64,000 nt of DNA, taken from contig CAWJYN010000001.1 in assembly GCA_963847145.1 (NCBI GenBank), forward strand, positions 248,001 through 312,000, read 5' to 3'. Below, one piece after another: positions 52,072 to 60,204 of this stretch. A program made the translations under genes and the position numbers. Positions within the stretch are counted from its first letter, which is position 1; every line of letters begins with the position of its first letter. The DNA comes from JABFRJ01 sp963847145. Its GTDB lineage: Bacteria > Pseudomonadota > Alphaproteobacteria > Rhizobiales > Hyphomicrobiaceae. The notes below the pieces were generated by a model, which was given only the letters and a program-made list of their open reading frames with translations, was not told where the DNA came from and did no database searches.

Positions 52072-52361
52072 TTAGACAAGCCACCATGTGAGGGCCGCCG
52101 CGCCGGCGGCCGCCAGCAGGTAGGTAAGGTCGGTCGCGAAACCAGTCGGCCAGCGCGCCCGAAAGCCCAACGCGGGCTCAGCAGTGCAAGTGCGGCTGAT
52201 CCCATTCCAACCGTTCTTTTGACGCTAGAGGGACGCTCCATGGCCATCGAACTGCACATGGTCATAACGAGGAACAGGGAGCTGGCAATAACGACGACGA
52301 CCGCAATCAGCAGGAAGCGGACAACACCGATGCGTTGGCGTGGTGGTTCAGGTTGGGTCAA
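52072..52361 (-). pseudogene. Small two-helix membrane protein gene with an apparent one-base frameshift
   Basis: A TTG start at 52361 with a strong AAAGGAGG (GGAGG at 52368-52372, six-base spacer) begins MTQPEPPRQRIGVVRFLLIA, containing a first helix. After SSV the frame loses coding quality (rare AGA, GGA, TCA codons), and a different frame takes over with GWNGISRTCTAEPALGFRAR and a second helix ending ALTWWLV and TAA at 52072. The switch lies within 52217-52224, at a T4 run on the plus strand. Restored, it would have about 96 residues. The start overlaps the radical SAM stop by 14 bases, so it is translationally coupled. Family unknown; the lesion may be a sequencing error. Confidence 0.5.
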
Positions 52362-53502
52362 GGGCCGCCTCCTTTGGTCTGCCTAGTTGCTCGCGGGCGC
52401 AGAGTGCGCCGGTTGGGAAGAGTGTTCGCAAGCCACGGACGGCTTGCCATTGCTCGGCAATCGACAGGCTGCTGCCAATCGCCTGGGTGACGTCGCCTTC
52501 AAACGAAAAGCAGGGGTAGCCTTTGCCACCGTCATCGACATGCATCATCCAGTTGCCCGCCGAGCAGCCATTGTGCACGGGCAATCCGAGCAGACGTTGA
52601 AGGCGTCCACTGCGCCCAGTGTTCTGAAGCTCGGGCAGGTCGCAGACAACCAGCCGGACATGCTGCTGCAGCACACTTCGCCAGTGCTGCAGGTTGCGCA
52701 AATCATCTGGTTTGAAGTCGGGCCGTACGGCTTCGACCCGGCCGGCATCGATCTTGCGGCTGATGGTGACGACATCGACACCGTGCGCTTGCACCAGATG
52801 CTCGACATCCTCGAACACCGTGTAGTCGAGGTCCGATAGCACAACAAGGAGGTTGGGCTTGTGGCCCACGCCATTCAGCTGAGCCAGGTTTCGCTCGAGC
52901 CTTTCAAAAGAGTTCGCGCCACGCCGGACATTGTGCCGCGCGCGATTGCCCCAGACGGGAAGCACGAAGCGGAGCAGTCCGGCATTTTCCTGAGCAAATT
53001 CGAGATAAGGCTCCACCAAGGCATTGGTCGAGACGTAGACGAACTTGCCGCTTTCGGTCAGCAACTTCAAGCAATCGGTGATGCCGTCTGTCACGAGCGG
53101 TTCACCGCCCGAGACGATCACAAAGGGTGTCTTCGATGCCGCGACTTTGGCGAAGAGTTGCAGCCGGTCTTGTGTTTGGCCACGCGCTTTGGTCGCGCCG
53201 GAGTTCGAGTAGCAATTGCTGCAGGCGTACGGGCAGTACCCCGATACGGACAGAGAAATGATCAGCGGATACTCGAGGTCGAGCGGGACACCGTAGGGGG
53301 TGCGCCGTAGCCCATCGGAAAGTAGCTCGATTGTGTTTGTCACCACCCGTGGGTCGAGCCCATCCAGCATCGGGCGCCCTGCAAAGGCTGCAAAAGTCAG
53401 GAGCGAATTGTACGTGTCGGCGGCCTGAGAGGGTGGTAGCGCAGCCAGGCGCTGCGCTGTTAGCGAGAACAATGAGTTGACGATTGTGCGAGCAGTGCGC
53501 AT
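52348..53502 (-). CDS. Radical SAM/SPASM-like protein
   Basis: A 384-residue radical SAM protein. The cluster-binding motif is C90-x3-C94-x2-C97 in SVSGYCPYACSNCYS, with the GGE motif in VIVSGGEPLV. Additional cysteines in the C-terminal part (NGCSAGNWMMH, YPCFSFEG, ALCAREQ) suggest a SPASM-type auxiliary cluster. Such proteins often modify peptides, including RiPP precursors, or act in cofactor synthesis. No obvious precursor peptide is seen nearby. It is followed by, and overlaps, a small membrane-protein gene, and is divergent from a RidA-like gene. Substrate unknown. Confidence 0.83.
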   Translation of the reverse strand: MRTARTIVNSLFSLTAQRLAALPPSQAADTYNSLLTFAAFAGRPMLDGLDPRVVTNTIELLSDGLRRTPYGVPLDLEYPLIISLSVSGYCPYACSNCYSNSGATKARGQTQDRLQLFAKVAASKTPFVIVSGGEPLVTDGITDCLKLLTESGKFVYVSTNALVEPYLEFAQENAGLLRFVLPVWGNRARHNVRRGANSFERLERNLAQLNGVGHKPNLLVVLSDLDYTVFEDVEHLVQAHGVDVVTISRKIDAGRVEAVRPDFKPDDLRNLQHWRSVLQQHVRLVVCDLPELQNTGRSGRLQRLLGLPVHNGCSAGNWMMHVDDGGKGYPCFSFEGDVTQAIGSSLSIAEQWQAVRGLRTLFPTGALCAREQLGRPKEAALDPT

Positions 53503-53615
53503 CTGAAATACTTCTTATGCAGCTTCATGCACAGGTGTTTGGCAATCTCCAATTTCGCTCACAGAACGCTGGCGCTGTCAAAGGATTGTTTGTGGTTGCG
53601 GCGGAGAGAATGCGC

Positions 53616-54023
53616 ATGACGATTGCCGACCAGCGCGCCATCAATCCCGCGACCATCCGCAAGCCATTTGCAAACTACAGCCACGGGCTGCTGGTGCCAC
53701 CGGGCGCGGCGATGCTGTATGCGTCGGGACAGCTCGGCGTGGGGCCGGACGATCACGTCCCAGCCGATATCGAAGCGCAGTGTGTGTTGTGCTTTGAGAA
53801 CATCCGCGCCATTCTGACAGACGCCGGCATGGGATTTGGCGACATCGTGCGTTTTTCGGGCTTCGTAACCGATCGCAGCAGTTTCCCGATTTATGGAGCG
53901 GTTCGCAGCCGCTACGTTGCAGGCGAAGCCTTTGCCTCGACGCTGGTGGTGGTCACCGGGTTCACCCGCCCCGAATTCAAAATCGAAGTCGAAATCACCG
54001 CAGCAAAGGTCATTCGATCCTGA
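53616..54023 (+). CDS. RidA (YjgF/YER057c/UK114) family protein, divergent
   Basis: A 135-residue protein with the chorismate-mutase-like RidA fold: SHGLLVPPGAAMLYASGQLG, CFENIRAILTDAGMGFGDIV, and FKIEVEITAAKV at the C-terminus. Canonical RidA deaminates reactive enamines/imines using an arginine before the last strand; by alignment with E. coli RidA that position is Thr here (FASTLVVVTGF), so it belongs to a subfamily with probably another activity. GGAG nine bases before the ATG supports the start at 53616. It is divergent from the radical SAM gene and its end overlaps the convergent DUF4384 gene by 14 bases. Confidence 0.85.
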   Translation: MTIADQRAINPATIRKPFANYSHGLLVPPGAAMLYASGQLGVGPDDHVPADIEAQCVLCFENIRAILTDAGMGFGDIVRFSGFVTDRSSFPIYGAVRSRYVAGEAFASTLVVVTGFTRPEFKIEVEITAAKVIRS

Positions 54024-56232
54024 TGCGGATGGCTGCGCGCGCCTGCGGATCGGTTTTGGCCGCTGGTGGGGTGGGCTCAGCTGTCTCGCCTGCACGCCGG
54101 GCGCTACGGCCGCGTGGCGGCTTGGCATCGGCTGTGTCGCGGTTCGGCCACGTGCGGCTGAGAAAGGCGCGATAGTCGCCGAGTTCGGTGAAGCGCTGCT
54201 TTTCATAGTCGTGGCGGATGCCATCGACCGTCTTGGTGTTGGCCGCGCAGATGCCAATCAAGGTCTCGTACCCCTTTTCGCGCAAACGGAACTGGTAGGG
54301 CGCCCGCTCACCGGGGAAGCGTAACTCACGCCCGGCTTCGATTACGGCGTCGGGGTCGAACTCGTTGGGATAGAGAACGGTCGCGCGGCCCTTGGCGTCG
54401 AGCGTCAGCAAAGTCAGGTGGCAATTGATGTTGGCGCGGACGGTCAGCGCCAGCAGATCACCACTTTGGAAGACCGGGCGTTCGGCCTTAAGCACCAGCT
54501 CGGGCGCCGTACTGGCCAGCGTCACGACGGGCGGTGGCGCGCCGCTGGGTATCTCACGGCCGAGCCGCTGGGCGATCTCAGCCAGGACGGCATCGACGGC
54601 GGTGCGCGGCACGGGGCCGAATGCCAGCCGGTGCGTGACGTCGGCCAGGGCGGCGGAACCTGATCGGCCGATATCAAGAATGCGACGCGGCGCGACGCCA
54701 GCCAGAGCCGCGATTTCATCCACGGTTACTGCGCGTTGATAGCGCGCAATCAGCGCTGGTAGCGGATCGAGGCCATCAAGCTTGTGACCTGTGTCAAGCC
54801 CGGCGGCGGTCATGGCGCGGCCGAAACGGGACGCATCCTCGTCAAGCCGGCGCAGCCAGTCGGCCGGTTCCGGGTGAGTTGCAAGCAGCCGGTCGCGCGC
54901 CTCTTTGCCGAGCACCGTTTCGGACAGCAGGCGGGCCTTGAGATCGTCGGCGCGGCCACGGGCCAGCGCCACGGGGGACGCAGTATGGCAGCCGAGGCAG
55001 GATTGCGCGGTGGAGACTTTGCGGCCCGGATGCGCATCGTCGCGCAGCACAGAGCCCGGCACGTCGTTGAGGCGTCCGCCGCTGGCATTGGCAATGAAAT
55101 AGGCGGGGTAACCGTTGGGCAAATCGAAATGCACCAGCGTGGCATCGGGCACAGGTTGCGCGTTTGCGCGGTTGGCTGCTCCCGAGGCAGCAGCCACCGT
55201 CTGATCAAACAGGTCGGGGCGCCCCGCCGTCGGCGCAAACTCGCGCGAAAACCAGGCCGCGCCGTTTGCGAAGGCGCGTCGTTCGATTAGCCGGTTGCCG
55301 CGGGCGACTGAGGATGACTTGAGACCGATGCGCTCAACGGCATCGCGTTTGTCGTTGGCGAGATCAATGCGCAGGCTATCAGCGAGCGCGCTGAGGCTGT
55401 TGGGCATGCCGACCAGGTCGTAGTACAGCGGCGCTGTGGTGGCCGCGTCTGCCAACCAACCTGCATCCACCAGTGGGACGCGGGTCCCCAACCCTTTCTG
55501 CAGCGCCGCGCTGATCGGGACGAAGGCGGCCGCGGGTGCACGCAAGGCCAATCGGTCCCAGCGCTCTGGTGTCCAGCCAATCGCCGCCAGATCGACTTCA
55601 AGCAATACATCAGACGGTCCGCTGGACGACAGCTTAACCGGATCGAGACCTAGCGACAGGCTGTTGATCAGCTGGGCCGCGCCTGCTCGCGCACCGTCCA
55701 TCTCTGCTGGCAAAGCGCAAGCGTTGTGCAGCGCGGCTAGCGATACAAAGCGCGTCCCTGGTGCCCGGGTGGGACCAATGCGGCCAGCAGCCGCTTCGAG
55801 CGCAACGGCTAATGCTTCTGGCGGCACCGGCGTACGATCCGTGCACGCTTGGCGCGGTGGCATTTGCTCGATCCAGTCGCGGATGACAGCGAGGTCGGTG
55901 GCAGTCACTTCCGGTCCGGCAGCTTCGCCTGGAGCGTCGGGCGGCATGGAGCGGCCGTGGAACGCGATGTAGAGCGGCGACGCGTCGGGGATACCGGGCG
56001 TTACCAGCGACGGCGTCCGCGCGAGTGCCTCCAGATCGAGGATGTTGCCGAGATTGGCGGCGGGTTGTTTGAGCGTCTTGAGTTTGCCGGTCTGGTGGCA
56101 CCCCGCGCACGCGACGTCGAGCACGGCATAGGCCTTCGCCGCGCCGGGATCGCTGGGCTGCGGCGGGACCTTTGGTTCTTGCGCGATTGCGGCCGGGACC
56201 GCCAAGGCAACGACCAGTCCCGCTATGCGCAT
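54010..56232 (-). CDS. Periplasmic di-haem DUF4384-domain protein
   Basis: A 740-residue exported protein. The signal peptide is at residues 1-17 (LVVALAVPAAIAQE). There are two c-haem motifs: ACAGCHQTG near residue 43 and SCLGCHTASP in the middle. After them comes a helical region and, near the C-terminus, a DUF4384-like domain (SGDLLALTVRANINCHLTLL, ATVLYPNEFDPD). The tail is basic and proline-rich. The first half resembles planctomycete-type cytochrome c proteins with a lysozyme-like layout in its wording (DASPLYIAFHGRSMPPDA, a likely Met ligand). DUF4384 proteins are often linked to caspase-like or ligand-binding surface complexes. The start 56232 is chosen for the signal peptide; an ATG 72 bases upstream is possible. 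Confidence 0.72.
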   Translation of the reverse strand: MRIAGLVVALAVPAAIAQEPKVPPQPSDPGAAKAYAVLDVACAGCHQTGKLKTLKQPAANLGNILDLEALARTPSLVTPGIPDASPLYIAFHGRSMPPDAPGEAAGPEVTATDLAVIRDWIEQMPPRQACTDRTPVPPEALAVALEAAAGRIGPTRAPGTRFVSLAALHNACALPAEMDGARAGAAQLINSLSLGLDPVKLSSSGPSDVLLEVDLAAIGWTPERWDRLALRAPAAAFVPISAALQKGLGTRVPLVDAGWLADAATTAPLYYDLVGMPNSLSALADSLRIDLANDKRDAVERIGLKSSSVARGNRLIERRAFANGAAWFSREFAPTAGRPDLFDQTVAAASGAANRANAQPVPDATLVHFDLPNGYPAYFIANASGGRLNDVPGSVLRDDAHPGRKVSTAQSCLGCHTASPVALARGRADDLKARLLSETVLGKEARDRLLATHPEPADWLRRLDEDASRFGRAMTAAGLDTGHKLDGLDPLPALIARYQRAVTVDEIAALAGVAPRRILDIGRSGSAALADVTHRLAFGPVPRTAVDAVLAEIAQRLGREIPSGAPPPVVTLASTAPELVLKAERPVFQSGDLLALTVRANINCHLTLLTLDAKGRATVLYPNEFDPDAVIEAGRELRFPGERAPYQFRLREKGYETLIGICAANTKTVDGIRHDYEKQRFTELGDYRAFLSRTWPNRDTADAKPPRGRSARRAGETAEPTPPAAKTDPQARAAIRIRIE

Positions 56233-56557
56233 AGCACGGCCGCCACCCACACGCTCTGCGCGCGCGGTGAGCCAACCTCCGAACTGCCGAGCGCGATACG
56301 CCACTGACTTCTGGCCCCTGTCACAAGACGCAGTCTATAAAATACCCAGTGGGAACCCTACCGGTTCGCCGGCGGTGATGCCAGTGCGCCTGCAACTAAG
56401 ATGCAGCGGGCGTTGCATAAATCCGCCACATCGTGCGTGCCGGCTGGCGGCTGCCGCTGGATGCAAACGTCCCTGGCGAAAAACGCCTCTTTTCCGGACC
56501 GCCGCGCTCTGTCTTGATGTGCGCTTATTCGAACGTCCAGCAGACGAAGGCTCCCCC
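56233..56557. other. Non-coding stretch between divergent DUF4384 and TPP-enzyme genes
   Basis: I see no credible gene here. It must hold the promoters of both flanking divergent genes if the short DUF4384 start is right. A slightly AT-richer patch near 56320-56345 is the only compositional feature. No operator-like palindrome is evident. Confidence 0.5.
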
Positions 56558-58207
56558 ATGCGTCACGGCGGTAAAATTTTGGTTGATCAACTGGCTCTGA
56601 ATGGAGCCGCTTGCGCGTTCACGGTGCCCGGCGAGAGCTTTCTGGCGGCGCTGGATGGCCTGCATGGTGCCGGTATAAAGACCATTGTCTGCCGGCAAGA
56701 GGGGGGCGCTTCGATGATGGCGGAAGCCTGGGGCAAGATGACGGGCCAGCCCGGCATCTGCTTCGTTACGCGCGCGCCGGGTCTCGCCAACGCAATGGCC
56801 GGCCTGCACATCGCCCAGCAGGACAGCACGCCGATGATCCTGTTCCTCGGGCTGCCGGCGTCGGACACCGAGGATCGCGAAGCCTTCCAAGAGATGGAGA
56901 CCAAGAGCGTGCTGGGCACGTTCGTCAAGTGGACTGCGGTGATCCGCGACACCAGGCGCATCCCGGAATATGTCAGCCGGGCGTGGCATGCGGCGCTGTC
57001 TGGCCGCCCGGGGCCTGTGGTGCTCGGCCTGCCGGAGGACATGCTGGCAGCTGAAGTGGACGTCGCGGATGCCAAGCCCGCGGTCGTTGCGCAGAGCGCG
57101 CCCGCAGGCCAAACGATGGCTGCGCTGGGCGCGGCGCTCGCGAAGGCCGAACGACCCATGATGATCGTCGGCGGTCCTGGATGGTCGGAAGCTGCGCGGC
57201 AGGGTGTGGAGGCGTTTGCCGCCAAACACATGCTGCCGGTGGCGAGCGCGTTTCGCTATCAGGACTACATTGATAATCGTCATCCCTGTTATGTCGGCTG
57301 CGCTGGCATCGGCATCGATGCGAAATTGTCGGCCGCCATCAGATCCTCCGATCTGCTGCTCGTCGTCGGCGCGCGCATGGGAGAGATGACCACGTCGGGC
57401 TACACGCTGATCGATATCCCAAACCCGTCGCAGACGTTTGCGCACGTGCATCCGAGCCCAGATGAACTTGGCTCCGTCTATCGCGCTGATATTCCGATTG
57501 TCTCCAACGCTGGCGCATTCGTCGACGCGTTGCGCGGGCTCAATGTCGCGGCGCGTCCCGGCTGGGCAAAGCGTACTGCGGAGCTGCGCGCGGCCTGTGT
57601 GGCTGCCTGGAAACCTATTGCGACACCCGGCGCCGTGCAGCTCGAGCAGGTCATGCGCCACTGCTCGGAAGCCCTGCCCGCCGATGCCATCGTCACCAAC
57701 GGCGCCGGCAACTACGCCGCCTTTCTGCATCGTTATTTCGAATACAAGCATTACCGCAGCGGGCTGGCACCGACATCGGGCAGCATGGGGTATGGCCTGC
57801 CGGCCGCCATCGCCGCCAAGCTGGCGTCACCCAAGCAAACTGTCGTCAACTTCGCGGGCGATGGCTGCTTCATGATGACGTGCCAGGAGCTGGCTACCGC
57901 GATGCTTTACGACTTGCCCATCGTCACGGTGGTGGTTAACAACGGCATGTATGGCACCATCCGCATGCACCAGGAACGCGAGTACCCAATGCGGGTGTCG
58001 GGGACCCAGCTGCGCAATCCCGATTTTGCCGCGTTTGCGAGAAGCTTCGGCGCATATGGTGAAACGGTCACCAAAACCGAAGAGTTTGCGCCTGCGTTGA
58101 AACGGGCACTTCGGAGCGGCACCGCCGCCATCATCGAGGTCAAAACTGACCCTGAGGCGATCTCCGTGCGGCAGACGATTTCTGCGATCCGGGCAGCGAA
58201 ACCGTAA
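56558..58207 (+). CDS. Thiamine-diphosphate-dependent enzyme, acetolactate synthase-like
   Basis: A 549-residue three-domain ThDP enzyme. The catalytic Glu lies in IVCRQEGGASMMAEAWGKMT, the central domain has the DHS-like fold (MMIVGGPGWSEAARQGVEAF), and the ThDP/Mg motif is NFAGDGCFMMTCQELATAM with the closing Asn pair VVVNNGMYGTI. Members of this group include acetolactate synthase large subunits, benzoylformate decarboxylases and oxalyl-CoA-type enzymes. It is shorter than catabolic or biosynthetic IlvB with its small subunit, and no ilvN gene follows, so the true reaction is open. Often annotated only as thiamine pyrophosphate-binding protein. Confidence 0.88.
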   Translation: MRHGGKILVDQLALNGAACAFTVPGESFLAALDGLHGAGIKTIVCRQEGGASMMAEAWGKMTGQPGICFVTRAPGLANAMAGLHIAQQDSTPMILFLGLPASDTEDREAFQEMETKSVLGTFVKWTAVIRDTRRIPEYVSRAWHAALSGRPGPVVLGLPEDMLAAEVDVADAKPAVVAQSAPAGQTMAALGAALAKAERPMMIVGGPGWSEAARQGVEAFAAKHMLPVASAFRYQDYIDNRHPCYVGCAGIGIDAKLSAAIRSSDLLLVVGARMGEMTTSGYTLIDIPNPSQTFAHVHPSPDELGSVYRADIPIVSNAGAFVDALRGLNVAARPGWAKRTAELRAACVAAWKPIATPGAVQLEQVMRHCSEALPADAIVTNGAGNYAAFLHRYFEYKHYRSGLAPTSGSMGYGLPAAIAAKLASPKQTVVNFAGDGCFMMTCQELATAMLYDLPIVTVVVNNGMYGTIRMHQEREYPMRVSGTQLRNPDFAAFARSFGAYGETVTKTEEFAPALKRALRSGTAAIIEVKTDPEAISVRQTISAIRAAKP

Positions 58208-58236
58208 AGCGTATCAGCGGCGCGCAACGCGCCACC

Positions 58237-58911
58237 TCAGGCGCACGTCACGCCGGTGACGAAGGCGGTCAAGTCTGCTGCATCGAATGTGTCGATCGAC
58301 GTCACGGCACCGGCAGCGGCCAGATCGCTGTGCGAGAGGCTCGTGCGCACGCCCACCGTTGCAATCCCAGCCGCGGTTGCCGATTGAACGCCGGAACGCG
58401 AATCTTCAAAGGCCACTGTTTGATCCGCGCGTGCTCTTAGCGCCCGCAGCCCTTCCAGGTACGGCAACGGGTGCGGCTTACCGTGCGCGAGTTCGTCAGC
58501 GATGATCAGGGCCTTGAACCGGTGGGCGAGGCCGAGCCCGGAGAGCACCATTTCCGCATTGAGCCGCGGGGCATTGGTGACGGCAGCCATTGGGAGGTCC
58601 GCGCGATCCGCCCAATCGAGCAAATGCATCAGTCCCGGCGCCGGCTGGATGTTGCCAGCCGCCAGCACACGAAACGCTGCTTCCTTCTCGGCCATGATGG
58701 CGAGCTGCCGGTCCCACGGCGCGTGGCTCAGAAAACGTTCCTGGATGGATACCATCGAGAAACCCAGCAGCTCACGGGTGAAGCGCGCGTGGTCGAAGAC
58801 GTGACCAAACGGCTCGAAGATCTCGTTGAAGGCCCGCATGTGCAGCGTATCGGTATCGGCCAGCGTGCCGTCGATGTCGAACAGCAGGGCCGCGCCCGGT
58901 TTGGCAATCAT
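58237..58911 (-). CDS. HAD-family phosphatase (beta-phosphoglucomutase/phosphoglycolate-like)
   Basis: A 224-residue HAD hydrolase. Motif I is LLFDIDGTLADTDTLHMRAF with the nucleophile D12, motif II is the Thr/Asn of MAAVTNAPR, motif III the Lys of HGKPHPLPYLEGL, and motif IV the acidic pair of VAFEDSRSGVQSA. The cap between motifs I and II is the C1 helical type. It removes a phosphate from a small metabolite, possibly a sugar phosphate; substrate cannot be read. It is 19 bases after the aminotransferase gene and probably co-transcribed. Confidence 0.9.
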   Translation of the reverse strand: MIAKPGAALLFDIDGTLADTDTLHMRAFNEIFEPFGHVFDHARFTRELLGFSMVSIQERFLSHAPWDRQLAIMAEKEAAFRVLAAGNIQPAPGLMHLLDWADRADLPMAAVTNAPRLNAEMVLSGLGLAHRFKALIIADELAHGKPHPLPYLEGLRALRARADQTVAFEDSRSGVQSATAAGIATVGVRTSLSHSDLAAAGAVTSIDTFDAADLTAFVTGVTCA

Positions 58912-58930
58912 CGCAAAACCCTTTTGAGAG

Positions 58931-60112
58931 TTATGTCTTCCTCATATCCAGCAGCAGCGTCCCGATGCGCTCCATCGCTGCGCGAATATTCTCGACGGAG
59001 TTGGCGTAGCTGAAGCGCACATACCCTTCGCCATGAATACCGAAGCTGGTGCCGGCGACGGTCGCGACGCCGGCTTGCTCAAGCATCGCGTTTTGCAGTT
59101 CGCGTGCTGACAGTCCGGTGCCGGTGATGTTTGGAAATGCATAGAACGCCCCACCCGGATTGACGCAGGTGACGCCCGGTAATTGGTTGAGCAACCCGAC
59201 GATGACCCGGCGGCGTTCGTCGAAAGCTTTGACCATGCTGTGCACCGCATCCTGCGGACCTTCAAGCGCGGCGATGCCGGCATACTGCGTCGGCGCGTTC
59301 ACGCAACTATGGCAGTTCACATTGAGCCGCACGACCTTTTCAACCAGGTCCTTGGGCCAAATGGAGAAGCCCAGCCGCCAGCCGGTCATTGCATAGGTTT
59401 TTGACCAACCGTCGAGAATGATCAGCCGGTCGCGGATCTCTGGGAAGCGCAGGAAGCTGACGTGCTCGGCGCCGTCGTAGAGCATTTGCGAGTAGATCTC
59501 GTCGGCCATGATGGCGACGTCGGGATGATTGGCGAGGCCGGCCACCAGCTTGCGGATTTCCGCTTCCGGCACTGCGCCGCCCGTGGGGTTGCCTGGTGTA
59601 TTGAGAATGATCAATGACGTCTTGGGTGTGATGCCGGCGAGGACTTCGTCAGCCGAAAAGGCGAAGCCGTTCGCTTCTTTTAAGGCAATCGGCACAGCGG
59701 TGGCGCCCGTGTATTGGATCATGGAGCGATAGATTGGGAACCCGGGATCGGGATACATGATCTCCGCGCCTGGCGTACCGAACATCAGAATAGCAAAGAA
59801 CATCGTCGGCTTGCCGCCCGGCATGATCACCACGTTGCCGGGATCAACGGTGACGCCGTGGCGCTTGTGCAGATCTTTGGAGACTGCTTCGCGCAGCGGC
59901 AGAATGCCGTTCGCCGGCGTGTAGCCGTGATGGCCATCGCGCAGCGCTTTGATCGCGGCCTCGACAATATGCGGCGGGGTTTTAAAATCCGGCTGACCGA
60001 TACCGAGATTGATGATGTCTTTGCCTTTTGCCGCCAGATCGGCGGCGCGCGCTAACACCTCGAAAGCGGTTTCGGTGCCCAGGCGATTGAGACTGTCAGC
60101 AAGATGCGGCAT
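58931..60112 (-). CDS. Class I/II pyridoxal phosphate-dependent aminotransferase
   Basis: A 393-residue fold-type I aminotransferase. The PLP lysine is in LDGWSKTYAMTGWRLGF; other blocks are INLGIGQPDFKTPPHIVEAA, GYTPANGILPLREAVS, LIILNTPGNPTGGAVPEAEI, IMADEIYSQMLYDG, and the substrate-carboxylate Arg in YVRFSYANSVENI. The pattern fits aspartate/aromatic-type transaminases of subfamily Igamma. The amino donor cannot be fixed from sequence. It begins the operon with the HAD gene and lies downstream of the carbamoyltransferase gene on the same strand (92-base gap). Confidence 0.93.
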   Translation of the reverse strand: MPHLADSLNRLGTETAFEVLARAADLAAKGKDIINLGIGQPDFKTPPHIVEAAIKALRDGHHGYTPANGILPLREAVSKDLHKRHGVTVDPGNVVIMPGGKPTMFFAILMFGTPGAEIMYPDPGFPIYRSMIQYTGATAVPIALKEANGFAFSADEVLAGITPKTSLIILNTPGNPTGGAVPEAEIRKLVAGLANHPDVAIMADEIYSQMLYDGAEHVSFLRFPEIRDRLIILDGWSKTYAMTGWRLGFSIWPKDLVEKVVRLNVNCHSCVNAPTQYAGIAALEGPQDAVHSMVKAFDERRRVIVGLLNQLPGVTCVNPGGAFYAFPNITGTGLSARELQNAMLEQAGVATVAGTSFGIHGEGYVRFSYANSVENIRAAMERIGTLLLDMRKT

Positions 60113-60204
60113 GGCGTGGGTCCGGCGGTTGGAGGAGAGGGGTGCTCTATCGCCGAACGCTTGATGCTGTCAAAGCGGGTTGGTGCTGACGGCCATGGCT
60201 GGCG

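Noticed and set aside
58219..58233. Small hairpin ggcgcg-caa-cgcgcc between convergent genes
   Set aside because: Only six base pairs, no T-tract, and such stems are common by chance in GC-rich DNA.
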